From contig JAPNUO010000003.1 of NCBI GenBank assembly GCA_026627065.1, positions 307,873 to 371,872 on the forward strand: DNA of 64,000 bases. Reading direction: 5' to 3'. Under the pieces are notes generated by a model. The model was not told the DNA's origin. It did no database searches and saw only the letters and a list, made by a program, of their open reading frames with translations. Positions 1 to 9,280 of this stretch are shown here, in pieces; within the stretch, counting starts at the first letter, position 1; every line of letters starts with the position of its first letter. Source of the DNA: Bacillota bacterium (GTDB taxonomy: Bacteria; Bacillota; Sulfobacillia; Sulfobacillales; Sulfobacillaceae). The position numbers and the translations under genes were made by a program.

Positions 1-1
1 A

Positions 2-169
2 AACGGCATCACCATTGATGGCACCTTTTATCCCTTTGGCCCGGAAGGGTCGGTCGAGGTGCCTGCCTACAATCTGGAGTTTTTTGCGACCGGGGCAGGG
101 GTGGCTCGCCTTCAGCCAGGCCGCTTAACTCCCGGAGACATTGGGACGTACTTGGCGGCCTTGGAGTAA
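2..169 (+). CDS. C-terminal end of an unidentified protein (partial)
   Basis: Open reading frame entering from the left edge and ending at TAA 167-169; 55 residues are visible. It reads NGITIDGTFYPFGP at the start and ends GDIGTYLAALE. Codon use (GC-rich third positions) resembles the neighbouring genes, so I think it is real, but I do not recognise the family. Its 3' end overlaps the 3' end of the convergent lipoprotein gene by 58 bp. Confidence 0.45.
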   Translation, partial: NGITIDGTFYPFGPEGSVEVPAYNLEFFATGAGVARLQPGRLTPGDIGTYLAALE

Positions 170-666
170 GGATCGGTGTAGGCGGGATGCGAGGTTTTCT
201 GCACAGCAAAGGTCAAGGCGGCCACGGCGGTGGACGATCCGACCGCGAGCCAGGCTAAGCGATAGCGGCCGGGAGGAATCGACGCCCAATGCACCGATCT
301 TTGGGCGTGAGCGGGCACCACCGGGCCGGAACGCACGAGATGAGCAGGAGAGGCGAGCAAACCGACCGCGAGGGATCGGTTGGTGTTGTTGGTTGCGTGC
401 ACGAGCAGAGACCACCGGGGCGGAATCGTCAGCGATTGGCTCAGCGTGGGCGCGCCGTTGAGAAGGTAGCCGCTATCCTGCGCCTCGGGCGCTAGCGTGA
501 AGGTTAGGGTTGCTTGCCGGCGCGCGGGATCGTAACTCAGCCAGCGGGACGGGGTCTTGACCCAGGTGCTGGGGCCGTTGGCGGTGGCCGAGCCCCCTGG
601 CTGCGGGGCGCACCCGGCCAACAGGGCACCGGCCGCGAAGGCCGGCCAGGCGCGGCGCAAAGTCAT
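112..666 (-). CDS. Cupredoxin-like (sulfocyanin-like) lipoprotein lacking copper ligands
   Basis: A 184-residue exported lipoprotein. The start ATG at 666 has an AAGGAG ribosome binding site about 10 nt upstream and is followed by a short basic, hydrophobic signal ending in the lipobox LLAGC (lipidated Cys near residue 18). The mature part has a beta-rich pattern like sulfocyanin: a GYLLNG segment, then LTIPPRWSLLVHATN, then a final IPPGRYRLAWL strand. In blue-copper relatives the last strand region carries Cys and His (Met) ligands; here I see no Cys after the lipobox and no matching His. The fold is therefore inferred and copper binding is doubtful. It lies divergently from the aldehyde dehydrogenase gene. 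Confidence 0.6.
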   Translation of the reverse strand: MTLRRAWPAFAAGALLAGCAPQPGGSATANGPSTWVKTPSRWLSYDPARRQATLTFTLAPEAQDSGYLLNGAPTLSQSLTIPPRWSLLVHATNNTNRSLAVGLLASPAHLVRSGPVVPAHAQRSVHWASIPPGRYRLAWLAVGSSTAVAALTFAVQKTSHPAYTDPYSKAAKYVPMSPGVKRPG

Positions 667-821
667 CACATCAGCTCTCCTTGGCAACAGGTTTTCGCTT
701 AGCATGTATCGCCGCCGTCCAGGGTATCCTTCTCGATAACGCGATGGAAATTTTATGTGGGCCCCGGTATACTTGAATCGTTTTGGGAAGGGGCCTCGCA
801 ACCGCCCAAAGGAGGAGCAGG

Positions 822-2297
822 GTGAAGTTAAAAAATTACATTGGCGGGCAGTGGGTGGAGCCCGAGGGAGGCCGCTACCTCCAAGACCTGGATCCCGGCA
901 ACGGGGAGGTGGTGGCCGAGGTGCCGGCGTCGAGCCGCCGCGACGCCGAGCGCGCCATCGAAGCCGCGCGCCAGGCCTATGACGCCTGGCGCAAGTATCC
1001 CGCGCCCAAACGCGGGGAACTGTTGTTTCGGGTTGGCCAGATCCTTCAGGCGCGCAAACATGAGCTGGCCCAAAAGATGACGCGCGAGATGGGCAAGGTG
1101 TACACCGAAGCCGCCGGCGACGTGCAGGAAGGCATTGACATGGCCTTTTACATGGCGGGCGAAGGCCGGCGCAGTTTTGGCTACACGACCCCCTCGGAGC
1201 TGCCGGACAAGTTTGCCATGGCCACGCGGGACGCCATTGGAGTGGCGGGCATCATCACGCCCTGGAACTTTCCGTTGGCCATTCCCACCTGGAAGATTTT
1301 CCCGGCACTCGTGTGCGGCAACACCGTCGTCTTTAAGCCAGCCAGCGAAACGCCGCTCTTAGCCTACGAATTGGTGCGCATTTTGGAGGAGGCGGGAATC
1401 CCGCCGGGCGTGGTGAATTTGGTCTTTGGCTCGGGAGCCGAAGTCGGCGAAACCATGCTTGAGGATCCGCGGGTGAATCTGATTTCCTTCACCGGGTCCA
1501 ACGACACCGGGCGGCACGTGGCTCGCGTGGCCGGGGAGCGGCTGAAGCGGGTGTCGCTGGAGCTTGGCGGCAAAAATGCGATTATCGTCATGGACGATGC
1601 CGACCTCGACCTCGCCATCGACGGGATTTTGTGGAGCGCCTTTGGGACCAGCGGCCAGCGGTGCACGGCCTGCTCGCGGCTCATCGTGCAAGAGGGAATT
1701 TTCGAGGAGCTGGAAGGGCGACTGGCTGAACGCATCCGCCGCCTGAAGTTAGGGCACGGGCTGGATGCGGCGACGGACGTCGGGCCCTTGATCAACGAGC
1801 AAGCGGTGGCCAAAGTCGCTCAATATGTCGAGATTGGCCGGCAAGAAGGGGCGCGGTTGGTCGTGGGAGGGGATCGCCCCACCGATCCCGAACTTCCGCG
1901 CGGTCATTACTTTCTGCCCACCCTGTTCAGCGATGTAAAGCCTCACATGCGCATTGCCACGGAAGAGATCTTTGGGCCGGTGCTCTCCATGATTCGCGTT
2001 CAGACCTTGGACGAGGCCATCGAGGTCAACAACCGGGTGACCTACGGCTTGTCGTCGTCCATCTTTACCCGCGACGTCAACCGCGCCTTTCGCGCCATCC
2101 GCGATCTGGCGACCGGCATTGTCTATATTAATGCAGGCACCATTGGCGCCGAGATTCACTTGCCGTTCGGAGGCACTCGGGGAACCGGGAACGGTCACCG
2201 GGAGGCGGGGACGGCGGCGCTGGACTTCTTTTCCGAATGGAAAGCGGTCTATGTCGACTACAGCGGGCGATTGCAGCGCGCGCAAATCGACGCGTAG
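822..2297 (+). CDS. Aldehyde dehydrogenase, probable glutarate/succinate semialdehyde dehydrogenase
   Basis: NAD(P)-dependent aldehyde dehydrogenase superfamily, 491 residues. The GTG start at 822 follows AAAGGAGG at 808-815 and gives the usual N-terminus [10 protein letters not shown]; an in-frame upstream extension lacks such a site. The oxyanion-region motif TPWNFP, the FTGS cofactor loop, general base Glu247 in ELGGKN and catalytic Cys281 in GQRCTAC are all visible. It is the first gene of a run with a GABA-type aminotransferase, a CoA-transferase and glutaryl-CoA dehydrogenase, so oxidation of glutarate semialdehyde (DavD role) is the best inferred reaction. Succinate semialdehyde or another omega-aldehyde remains possible. 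Confidence 0.85.
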   Translation: MKLKNYIGGQWVEPEGGRYLQDLDPGNGEVVAEVPASSRRDAERAIEAARQAYDAWRKYPAPKRGELLFRVGQILQARKHELAQKMTREMGKVYTEAAGDVQEGIDMAFYMAGEGRRSFGYTTPSELPDKFAMATRDAIGVAGIITPWNFPLAIPTWKIFPALVCGNTVVFKPASETPLLAYELVRILEEAGIPPGVVNLVFGSGAEVGETMLEDPRVNLISFTGSNDTGRHVARVAGERLKRVSLELGGKNAIIVMDDADLDLAIDGILWSAFGTSGQRCTACSRLIVQEGIFEELEGRLAERIRRLKLGHGLDAATDVGPLINEQAVAKVAQYVEIGRQEGARLVVGGDRPTDPELPRGHYFLPTLFSDVKPHMRIATEEIFGPVLSMIRVQTLDEAIEVNNRVTYGLSSSIFTRDVNRAFRAIRDLATGIVYINAGTIGAEIHLPFGGTRGTGNGHREAGTAALDFFSEWKAVYVDYSGRLQRAQIDA

Positions 2298-2309
2298 CGC
2301 GAATGACTC

Positions 2310-2327
2310 GGGGTGACGCGTCACCCC
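2310..2327. promoter_or_regulatory. Perfect 18-bp palindrome before the aminotransferase gene
   Basis: GGGGTGACGCGTCACCCC reads identically on both strands. It sits in the 52-bp gap between the aldehyde dehydrogenase stop and the aminotransferase ribosome binding site. With no loop it is more likely a dimeric-repressor operator than a terminator, and no T-tract follows. Confidence 0.4.
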
Positions 2328-2349
2328 CTCACTAGTGAAGGAGGAGACT

Positions 2350-3702
2350 ATGGCAACCACAACCAAGTACATTGACCTCAAGACCAAAATTCCGGGGCCC
2401 AAAAGCCAAGCGGTACTGGAGCGCCTGGACCGCGCCACCCCGCGCGCGATCTCGGTGTACGCCCCGGTGGTCATCGACCATGCTCACGGCAGCCTCTTGA
2501 CCGACATCGACGGCAACACCTTTATCGATCTCACCGGCGGCGTGGGCGTCCTAAACGTCGGGCATACCCACGACCGGGTCAAGAAGGCGCTGCACGAGCA
2601 GGTGGACCGCTTTCTCCACACCGATTTCACGGTGGTGCCGTACGAGAGCTATGTGAGGCTGGCGGAACGCCTTAACGCCCATTTTCCGGGCGGGGGGCCG
2701 GCCACCACTGCGTTCTTCAATTCCGGCGCGGAAGCGGTGGAAAACGCGGTGAAGATTGCCCGCGCCTATACGAAGCGCAGCGGCATTTTGGCTTTTGAGC
2801 GCGCCTTTCACGGGCGCACGCTGATGGCGATGACGCTGACCTCCAAGGTGCACCCGTACAAGGCGGGCATGGGGCCCTACGCTCCTGAAGTCTACCGCGC
2901 CCCCTATCCCTACCCCTATCGCTGCGAATTTGCCTCCGGTGAAGGTGCCCACGAGTGCGACGAGCGCTGCTACGCAGCCATCGAGAAGGCGCTGATGCTG
3001 CAAGTGGCCCCGGAAGACGTGGCTGCGGTCATTGTCGAGCCGGTGCAAGGCGAAGGCGGGTTTGTGGTGCCGCCCAAGAGCTTTTTGCCCTGGCTGCGCG
3101 AGTTTACCGAGAAGCATGGGATTCTCCTCATTGTCGACGAGGTGCAGACGGGCTTTGGCCGCACGGGGACCTTTTTTGCCACCGAGCAGGCCGGCATTCG
3201 CCCGGACTTGCTGGCGATGGCGAAGTCGATTGCTGACGGCGTGCCGTTGTCGGGCGTCATGGGCCGTCCCGAGGTCATGAATGGGCCGGACGACTCGCAG
3301 CTGGGGGGCACCTACGTCGGCAATCCGCTGGCCACGGCGGCAGCCAACGCGGTGTTAGACGTCTTCGAGGAGGAGCATTTGCTGGAGCAAGCCAAGCGCC
3401 AGGGCGAGCACCTGATGGCGAGACTCACGGCGATGCAAAAGAAGCATCCGCTTATTGGCGAGGTGCGCGGCTTGGGGGCGATGGTGGCGGTCGAGCTGGT
3501 GAAAGATCCGGTGAGCAAGGAGCCGGCGGCAGCGGAAACCGACCAGGTGCTGCACCGCCTCATCGAGCAAGGCGTCCTACTCTTGAAGTCCGGCATCTAC
3601 GGGAACGTCATGCGCTTCTTGGCGCCGCTCAACACGCCGCTCGACATGCTGGACGAAGCGCTCGACATCTTAGACCACACCTTAGGAGAAATTCGGGGCT
3701 GA
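2350..3702 (+). CDS. Class III aminotransferase (4-aminobutyrate/5-aminovalerate type)
   Basis: PLP-dependent omega-aminotransferase, 450 residues, moving the terminal amino group of an omega-amino acid to 2-oxoglutarate. ATG 2350 follows GAAGGAGGA with good spacing; an earlier in-frame start at 2335 would include the ribosome binding site in the coding region. The fold-type I residues are present: Asp263 in DEVQTGFGRTG and the Schiff-base Lys292 in AMAKSIADG, plus AFHGRT and a TYVGNPLA segment near the C-terminus. The APYPYPYRC stretch is typical of GabT. Neighbours suggest 5-aminovalerate as substrate (DavT role); GABA is the alternative. Confidence 0.85.
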   Translation: MATTTKYIDLKTKIPGPKSQAVLERLDRATPRAISVYAPVVIDHAHGSLLTDIDGNTFIDLTGGVGVLNVGHTHDRVKKALHEQVDRFLHTDFTVVPYESYVRLAERLNAHFPGGGPATTAFFNSGAEAVENAVKIARAYTKRSGILAFERAFHGRTLMAMTLTSKVHPYKAGMGPYAPEVYRAPYPYPYRCEFASGEGAHECDERCYAAIEKALMLQVAPEDVAAVIVEPVQGEGGFVVPPKSFLPWLREFTEKHGILLIVDEVQTGFGRTGTFFATEQAGIRPDLLAMAKSIADGVPLSGVMGRPEVMNGPDDSQLGGTYVGNPLATAAANAVLDVFEEEHLLEQAKRQGEHLMARLTAMQKKHPLIGEVRGLGAMVAVELVKDPVSKEPAAAETDQVLHRLIEQGVLLLKSGIYGNVMRFLAPLNTPLDMLDEALDILDHTLGEIRG

Positions 3703-3709
3703 GGGTCGC

Positions 3710-4924
3710 GTGACGACAGAAGGGCCGTTGGCCGGCATCCGCGTGCTTGACCTTTCGCGGGTGCTGGCGGCGCCTTGGGCCACCATGGCGTTAGGGGAGC
3801 TCGGGGCCGACGTCATTAAGGTGGAGCGGGCGCCCGATGGCGACGAGACGCGGCAATGGGGGCCGCCCTTTGTGGGCGGCGAATCCGCCTATTATTTGGC
3901 GGCCAACCGCAATAAGCAATCGATCGCCTTAGACCTTCGGGAGCCGCGAGATCAGGCCATCGTCCGCGATCTCGCCCTCGGCTGGGCCGACGTGGTGGTG
4001 GAGAACTTTCGCCCGGGCACGTTGGAACGCTGGGGCTTGGGGCTGGAGTGGTTGCGGCGGGAAAACCCGCGACTGGTGACCGCCAGCCTCCGCGGGTATC
4101 CGGCGGGCGACGATCGGCCCGGCTACGACTTTGTCATTCAAGCGGCGTCGGGTTTGATGTCCATCACTGGGCCTGCCGACGGCGAGCCTTATAAAGTCGG
4201 GGTGGCGGTATCCGACCTGCTCGCCGGGCTCTTCTTGCTCGGCGGGATTGAGGCGGCGCTGATGAGAAGGGAGCGCACCGGCCGCGGCGACCACGTGGAG
4301 GTCTCGCTGTGGGGGGCGCAAGTGGCGGCCCTGGTCAATGTGGTCCAAAGTTACCTGGTGACCGGCGAGGATCCCCGGCGCTACGGCAATGCCCATCCGC
4401 AGCTTGCCCCCTATCAAACCTTTCGCACCCAAGATGGGTGGATTGCCATTGGCGTGGGCAACGATCGCCAATTTGCTGTGCTGTCGCGGGCGCTGGATCA
4501 CCCGGAGTGGGCCGGCGATCCTCGATTTCGCACCAATCCCGACCGCGTGGCGCATCGCCAGGAGCTGGCGGCGCTGCTCAGTGCAAGGTTGGCCGAAGCC
4601 CCGACCGGGTTCTGGCTCTCGCGCCTGGAGGCGCTCGGCGTGCCGGCGGGGCCGGTGGCGACCATTCCGGAAGCGCTGCGCGAGGCTGAGCGCCGGGGTC
4701 ACGGGTTAGTGGGAGAGGTGAGCCACCCGAGCCTAGGGTCTTTAAGGCAAGTGCGCTTGCCTTGGCATTTTCGAGAAGCGGCGGTCGCCATGAGAACCGC
4801 GCCGCCGCGGTTGGACCAAGATCGCGCGGACGTCCTGGCGTTGGTGGCCCGGATCCGCCGCGCTCAGGATCTGAAGGGGTTCAAAAAGGAGGGACGCGGG
4901 GAGTCCGGGCCAGATGACCATTAA
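3710..4924 (+). CDS. CaiB/BaiF class III CoA-transferase, probable succinyl-CoA:glutarate CoA-transferase
   Basis: Family III CoA-transferase, 404 residues. It begins at GTG 3710, eight bases after the preceding stop, with the family N-terminus LAGIRVLDLSRVLAAPW and ADVIKVERAP. The catalytic aspartate is Asp140 in GYDFVIQ, followed by ASGLMSITG. Because the next gene is a glutaryl-CoA dehydrogenase whose start overlaps this stop by 11 bp, I infer that it makes glutaryl-CoA from glutarate, like SUGCT. Other dicarboxylates are possible. Confidence 0.8.
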   Translation: MTTEGPLAGIRVLDLSRVLAAPWATMALGELGADVIKVERAPDGDETRQWGPPFVGGESAYYLAANRNKQSIALDLREPRDQAIVRDLALGWADVVVENFRPGTLERWGLGLEWLRRENPRLVTASLRGYPAGDDRPGYDFVIQAASGLMSITGPADGEPYKVGVAVSDLLAGLFLLGGIEAALMRRERTGRGDHVEVSLWGAQVAALVNVVQSYLVTGEDPRRYGNAHPQLAPYQTFRTQDGWIAIGVGNDRQFAVLSRALDHPEWAGDPRFRTNPDRVAHRQELAALLSARLAEAPTGFWLSRLEALGVPAGPVATIPEALREAERRGHGLVGEVSHPSLGSLRQVRLPWHFREAAVAMRTAPPRLDQDRADVLALVARIRRAQDLKGFKKEGRGESGPDDH

Positions 4925-6074
4925 CGATTTTTTTGATCTCGAGCGGTGGCTTTCGCCGGAAGAGCGACAAATTCGCGATGCTGTGCGGCAATTTGTGGAG
5001 GCAGAGGTGCGCCCGCATGCCGGTCGATGGTGGCAAGAAGGGCGATTTCCGTCGGAGCTGATCGGGCCCCTCGGGGAACTCGGCGTCTTCGGCCCTACCC
5101 TCCCGGAGGAGTACGGCGGTGCCGGGGTGAGCGGCGTGGCTTACGGGCTCATGATGCAGGAGCTGGAGCGCGGCGATTCCGGCCTGCGCTCCTTTGCTTC
5201 GGTGCAGAGTGGACTCTCTATGTACGCCATTTACCGCTATGGCTCGGAGCGGCAAAAAGCCGAGTACCTTCCGCGCATGGCGCGCGGGGAAGTGATCGGC
5301 TGTTTTGGGCTGACGGAGCCGGACGCGGGATCCGATCCGGGCGCCATGCGCACGGTGGCGCACAAAGTGGCGGGCGGCTATCGCCTTCACGGCGCCAAGC
5401 GGTGGATTACCAACGGCAACCTGGCCCAGGTGGCGGTGATCTGGGCCAAGGACGACGAAGGCGTGGTGCGGGGGTTTTTGGTGCCCACCAACGCGCCGGG
5501 GTTTTCGGCGCGGGAGATTCACACCAAAGCGTCCATGCGCATGTCGGTGACCTCTGAACTATACCTAGACCAAGTGGAGGTGGGCGAGGAGGCGGTGCTG
5601 CCGGGGGCTCACGGCCTCTCCGCGCCGCTGAGCTGCCTGACGCAAGCGCGCTTCGGCATCGCCTTTGGGACGGTGGGCGCGGCTCTCGACTGTTTAGAGG
5701 AAGCCCTCGAATACGCGAAGACGCGCATCGCGTTTGGCCGACCGATTGCGGCCACCCAGCTCGTGCAGGAGCGGGTGGTGGACATGCTGTCGCGGGTGGT
5801 GGCCATGCAGCTGCGGGCGCTGCAGCTAGGCCGGCTTTACGACCAGGGGGCGCTTCACTATCCCCAGGTGTCGCTGGCCAAGCGCGACAATGCGCGGGCC
5901 GCTCTGGAAGTGGCCCGCATGGCTCGCGAACTTTTGGGCGGGAACGGCATCAGCGTAGATTACGCCGCCATGCGGCACCTGGCCAATTTGGAGACCGTGG
6001 ACACCTACGAAGGCACTTATGAAATTCATACGTTAATTGTCGGCCGCGCGCTTACCGGCGAAAACGCCTTTTAA
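4914..6074 (+). CDS. gcdH: Glutaryl-CoA dehydrogenase
   Basis: FAD-dependent acyl-CoA dehydrogenase, 386 residues, that oxidises and decarboxylates glutaryl-CoA to crotonyl-CoA. Features matching glutaryl-CoA dehydrogenase rather than generic acyl-CoA dehydrogenases are LRSFASVQSGL (the glutaryl-binding Arg region), GCFGLTEPDAGSDP (FAD/substrate loop), LGGNGIS, and the catalytic Glu366 in NLETVDTYEGTYEIH. ATG 4914 overlaps the CoA-transferase stop, indicating translational coupling. Confidence 0.9.
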   Translation: MTINDFFDLERWLSPEERQIRDAVRQFVEAEVRPHAGRWWQEGRFPSELIGPLGELGVFGPTLPEEYGGAGVSGVAYGLMMQELERGDSGLRSFASVQSGLSMYAIYRYGSERQKAEYLPRMARGEVIGCFGLTEPDAGSDPGAMRTVAHKVAGGYRLHGAKRWITNGNLAQVAVIWAKDDEGVVRGFLVPTNAPGFSAREIHTKASMRMSVTSELYLDQVEVGEEAVLPGAHGLSAPLSCLTQARFGIAFGTVGAALDCLEEALEYAKTRIAFGRPIAATQLVQERVVDMLSRVVAMQLRALQLGRLYDQGALHYPQVSLAKRDNARAALEVARMARELLGGNGISVDYAAMRHLANLETVDTYEGTYEIHTLIVGRALTGENAF

Positions 6075-6175
6075 GGGCGCACGGGGACTTCCAAGACGCG
6101 GCAGGAGACAGGCTGGTCTTTGGCGAAGAGGGCGTCGTAGCGAGACGATAGGCCAACGGAGGAAGGGGGACCGCA

Positions 6176-7894
6176 ATGGATTCCGACACGTTATTTCGCT
6201 TTGATCAGGTGCTGCGATCGCGCGAGCTGGGCGGGCGGCATTTTGACTGGGTAGAGTGGGATTTGCTGCAGCGCAATGCGCGGCTTTACGGCCATCGGGA
6301 GGCGTTTGTCGACACATTTTACGGCACCGATCCCCAGGCCCGGCGGCATCGGACCTGGCGCCAGGCTTACGACGACGTCAACGCGCTCATTTTTCACTTG
6401 CTGGACCGGGGGGTGCCGCGGGGAACGGTGATGGTTTCGCACCTCCCCAACTGTATTGAAAGCGCTTATTTAGACCTGGCCACCTCCAAACTCTCCATGA
6501 TGCATGCCGGGCTCAATGTCGACCTCGGCATGGCCGAAACGCTGGGGGTGATCGACAAACTGGCTCCCCGCGTAGCGGTCATTGTCAGCGAGTGGCACGG
6601 CCGGCCTTTCCTGGAGTGGTACCGGGAGGCGCAAAGGCGCCATCCCGAGATGCGCATTCTGGTACTTCCCCGGCCTGGGGAGGCGTTGCCAGATGGGGTG
6701 GAGTCGCTGACAGATTATTTGGATCCCTCAATATTTCAGCGCTACCGGGAAGACGATCTGGCCTACCTCAAGACCGATCCCTTGGCCGTGCATGAACTGT
6801 TGCCGACTGCCGGGACGACCGGGGTGCCCAAGATCTCCAAGCGCACCACCGTGGACTGGTTTCACGTCCACAGCGTCGCCATTGCCGAGCGGGCGGGGCA
6901 CACCCTGTACGACACGCGGCTGCTCATTGGCCCGTTAAGCGGAGGATCCGGGCGGCTCTGGGGAGTGCATACGCCGCTTTACACAGGCGGCCGCTCCATC
7001 TATCTCACCGAGTTTGACGAAGCGACGGTGCTTCAGCTGACGCAGGAAGAGGCGGTCACCATTTGGGTGTGGAATCCGGCGCTCATTACCCGGGTGGTCA
7101 CCCACGAGGCGTTTTCCGACGAGGCGATTCGCACGCTGCGACTGGTGAGCTACTCCGGAGCGCCGATGTCGGAAGAGATTCTGGAGAAGCTGCTGCAGCG
7201 CGGCGTCGTCTCGTTTAACGTTTACGGCACGTCCGAAGTCGGCGGCTGCATGGCGCCCATTCTTCCAGGCATCAGCCGCGAACATCTGCTGCAAGCGGCC
7301 GGCGTCCCGTTTGAAGGCTTCGACGTGCCGGTGGTAGACGCCGAAGGGCGGCGCCTGGGGCCGGGGGAAATCGGGGAAATCTTGATTTGGAACATCCACC
7401 ACGGGTACTGGGGCAACATCGAGGAAAGCCGGCAAACCTACCACGAAACCGACGAGCGCGACCCGTGGCGGGGGTATCAGCACACGGGGGATCTGGGCGT
7501 TTACGACGAAGAAGGGTACCTTCGGGTGGTCGGGCGCAAGAAAGACATGATCTTGCGCGGTAGCCAGAACATCTTTCCCAAGGAAATCGAGGATTATTTG
7601 AGCAAGCATCCCAAGGTGCGGGACATCGCGGTGGTTGGGATGCCGGATCCCGTGCTGGGCGAGCGGGTGTGCGCCTTCGTGGTTCCGCAGCCGGGCGAGG
7701 CGCCCACAGTGGAAGACTTTCAAGTGTACTTGAACGAGCGGCACGTGGCTAAGTACAAGTGGCCGGAGCGGGTCGAGATCCTGCCGGCGCTGCCGCTGGG
7801 GCCGGGCGGCAAAGTGCAAAAGATGAAATTGCGGGAAATGATTCAAGACATCTTGGCCGCCGAGGCGGTGAAGGCAGAAGGCAGCCGGTCCTAG
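6176..7894 (+). CDS. AMP-dependent acyl-CoA synthetase/ligase
   Basis: Adenylate-forming ligase, 572 residues, ATG start 6176 after GGAAGGGGG. It has the P-loop-like TAGTTGVPK (A3), YGTSE (A5), HTGDLGVYDEEGYL (A7), GRKKDMILRG (A8) and a C-terminal Lys in GPGGKVQK (A10), so it is expected to be catalytically complete. It closes the glutarate-type run after a 101-bp gap. Its carboxylate substrate cannot be read from the sequence; the N-terminal half most resembles aryl-/cyclohexane-carboxylate ligases. Confidence 0.8.
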   Translation: MDSDTLFRFDQVLRSRELGGRHFDWVEWDLLQRNARLYGHREAFVDTFYGTDPQARRHRTWRQAYDDVNALIFHLLDRGVPRGTVMVSHLPNCIESAYLDLATSKLSMMHAGLNVDLGMAETLGVIDKLAPRVAVIVSEWHGRPFLEWYREAQRRHPEMRILVLPRPGEALPDGVESLTDYLDPSIFQRYREDDLAYLKTDPLAVHELLPTAGTTGVPKISKRTTVDWFHVHSVAIAERAGHTLYDTRLLIGPLSGGSGRLWGVHTPLYTGGRSIYLTEFDEATVLQLTQEEAVTIWVWNPALITRVVTHEAFSDEAIRTLRLVSYSGAPMSEEILEKLLQRGVVSFNVYGTSEVGGCMAPILPGISREHLLQAAGVPFEGFDVPVVDAEGRRLGPGEIGEILIWNIHHGYWGNIEESRQTYHETDERDPWRGYQHTGDLGVYDEEGYLRVVGRKKDMILRGSQNIFPKEIEDYLSKHPKVRDIAVVGMPDPVLGERVCAFVVPQPGEAPTVEDFQVYLNERHVAKYKWPERVEILPALPLGPGGKVQKMKLREMIQDILAAEAVKAEGSRS

Positions 7895-7904
7895 GACCGG
7901 CTGC
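7881..7904. terminator. Bidirectional terminator hairpin
   Basis: A perfect 24-bp palindrome running from GCAGCCGGTCC to GGACCGGCTGC. It contains the stop codon (TAG 7892-7894) of the acyl-CoA ligase. It lies between two convergent genes and is followed by TTGGTT, so it can serve both strands. Confidence 0.65.
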
Positions 7905-7908
7905 TTGG

Positions 7909-8760
7909 TTAGAGAGCGGTAAAAGGCAAGTCTTCGGAAGGACACGGAAAGTGTTCTTGTAGTGCGCGTCTCTCTTCTTCGGTGAGGGTGATCTCCAGCG
8001 CCGCCGCGTTGGCATCGATGTGGGCGCGGCTGAGCGCCTTGGGGATCGCGATCACCGGCCCCGCCTCGAGAAGATAGGCCAGGGCAATGGTGGCGGGCGC
8101 GGTATGGTGGGCCTGAGCGAGGCGCGCCAAGAGGTCGGCGCGATCGTCTCCCGGACGGAGGTGCGCTAAAAATTTGACCGGGGAATAGGCCATCAGCGTG
8201 ACCTGGTGCGCGCGGGCAAAGGGCAGTAGCTGGGTTTCCGCCCGTCGGTTGGCCAAGTGGTATTCCACCTGGTCGACGACCAAGGGAACGTCCGGCGGCA
8301 TGAGGGCGAGCGCCTCTTGAAGGGCGGCCGTGGGAAAATTGCTAACGCCGACGTAGCGGGTGAGCCCCGCGCGGTATGCTTCCACCAGGCCGGCCAAGGC
8401 GTCCTTGAGCGGCACCGTGCGGCTGGGCCAGTGGAGGAGATAGAGGTCGAGCTGTTCGCGCCCCAGGCGCTTGAGACTCGCCTCGAGCGACCGCCTGAGG
8501 CGCGCTGGCGCCTGGTTGCTGGGCCACACTTTGCTGACGACAAAGACGGGCTGCGACGCCTGGCGAATGGCTTCCCCCACGACTTCTTCGGCGCCGCCGT
8601 CGGCATACATTTCGGCGGTGTCGATGAGCGTGAGGCCGCGTTCAATGCCGTAGCGCAGGGCCTCAATCTCCTGGTCGCGCGTTTTCCGGTCGCGGCCCAG
8701 CTGCCAGGTCCCTTGACCCACCTGAGGCACGCGGTCTTGACCTATCATCACGGTTTTCAT
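7909..8760 (-). CDS. Aldo/keto reductase
   Basis: NADPH-dependent aldo/keto reductase, 283 residues. ATG 8760 is preceded by GAGGATGG and gives the normal N-terminus KTVMIGQDRVPQVGQGTWQLG. The catalytic tetrad is visible: Asp and Tyr in DTAEMYADG, Lys in VFVVSKVWP and His in LYLLHWP. The AIPKALS motif near the C-terminus matches the NADP phosphate-binding region. The substrate is unknown; the gene stands alone and divergent from the Toprim gene. Confidence 0.85.
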   Translation of the reverse strand: MKTVMIGQDRVPQVGQGTWQLGRDRKTRDQEIEALRYGIERGLTLIDTAEMYADGGAEEVVGEAIRQASQPVFVVSKVWPSNQAPARLRRSLEASLKRLGREQLDLYLLHWPSRTVPLKDALAGLVEAYRAGLTRYVGVSNFPTAALQEALALMPPDVPLVVDQVEYHLANRRAETQLLPFARAHQVTLMAYSPVKFLAHLRPGDDRADLLARLAQAHHTAPATIALAYLLEAGPVIAIPKALSRAHIDANAAALEITLTEEERRALQEHFPCPSEDLPFTAL

Positions 8761-8916
8761 TGACAACCATCCTCGCTTTCGACTTCTTCTCGCCTGTCGC
8801 ATCCCAATAGCCGAGGAGTTCCGACTTCTCTTTCCTCGTTTCCCATGGTAGCATGATTTCAGACGACGCCGAGGAGGTGATCCCGACTAAGTGCTCAAAC
8901 TTAAGGGGGGATCGGC

Positions 8917-9276
8917 GTGGAGGGGTTCTTTGTCATTGTCGAAGGCAAGAATGACGCCAAACGTCTAAGACGGTTTTTGCCCGACAGTATTCCGATTGCC
9001 ATGACGTATGGCATCCCCGGTCAAGAGCGGCTCATACGGTTGCGCTGGATGGCCCGTCACCGGCAGGTGGTCGTGGTGACCGATGCGGATGCGGCGGGCC
9101 GGCGGATTCGGCGAATTTTGAAAGAAGTCTTTCCGGACGCCTGGGATGTGCATACCAAACCGGGTTACAACGGGGTCGAGCATACGCCCATTGAGTACAT
9201 GCAAGACCGCTTTCGGCGGCTCGGAATTTTGCCCAACGATCACGAGCCGTCGGAGGACTCTCGCAGCCGAGGTTGA
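8917..9276 (+). CDS. Small Toprim-domain protein (RNase M5-like)
   Basis: A 119-residue protein that is essentially one Toprim domain. GTG 8917 follows AAGGGGGG. The nucleotidyl-transfer motifs are clear: Glu in VIVEGKND and DxD in VVTDADAAGRRIR. The length and the VEGKNDAKRL start resemble RNase M5 and related single-Toprim nucleases, but the C-terminal M5 extension is short, so a 5S rRNA maturation role is not certain. It runs four bases before def. Confidence 0.7.
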   Translation: MEGFFVIVEGKNDAKRLRRFLPDSIPIAMTYGIPGQERLIRLRWMARHRQVVVVTDADAAGRRIRRILKEVFPDAWDVHTKPGYNGVEHTPIEYMQDRFRRLGILPNDHEPSEDSRSRG

Positions 9277-9280
9277 TTGA

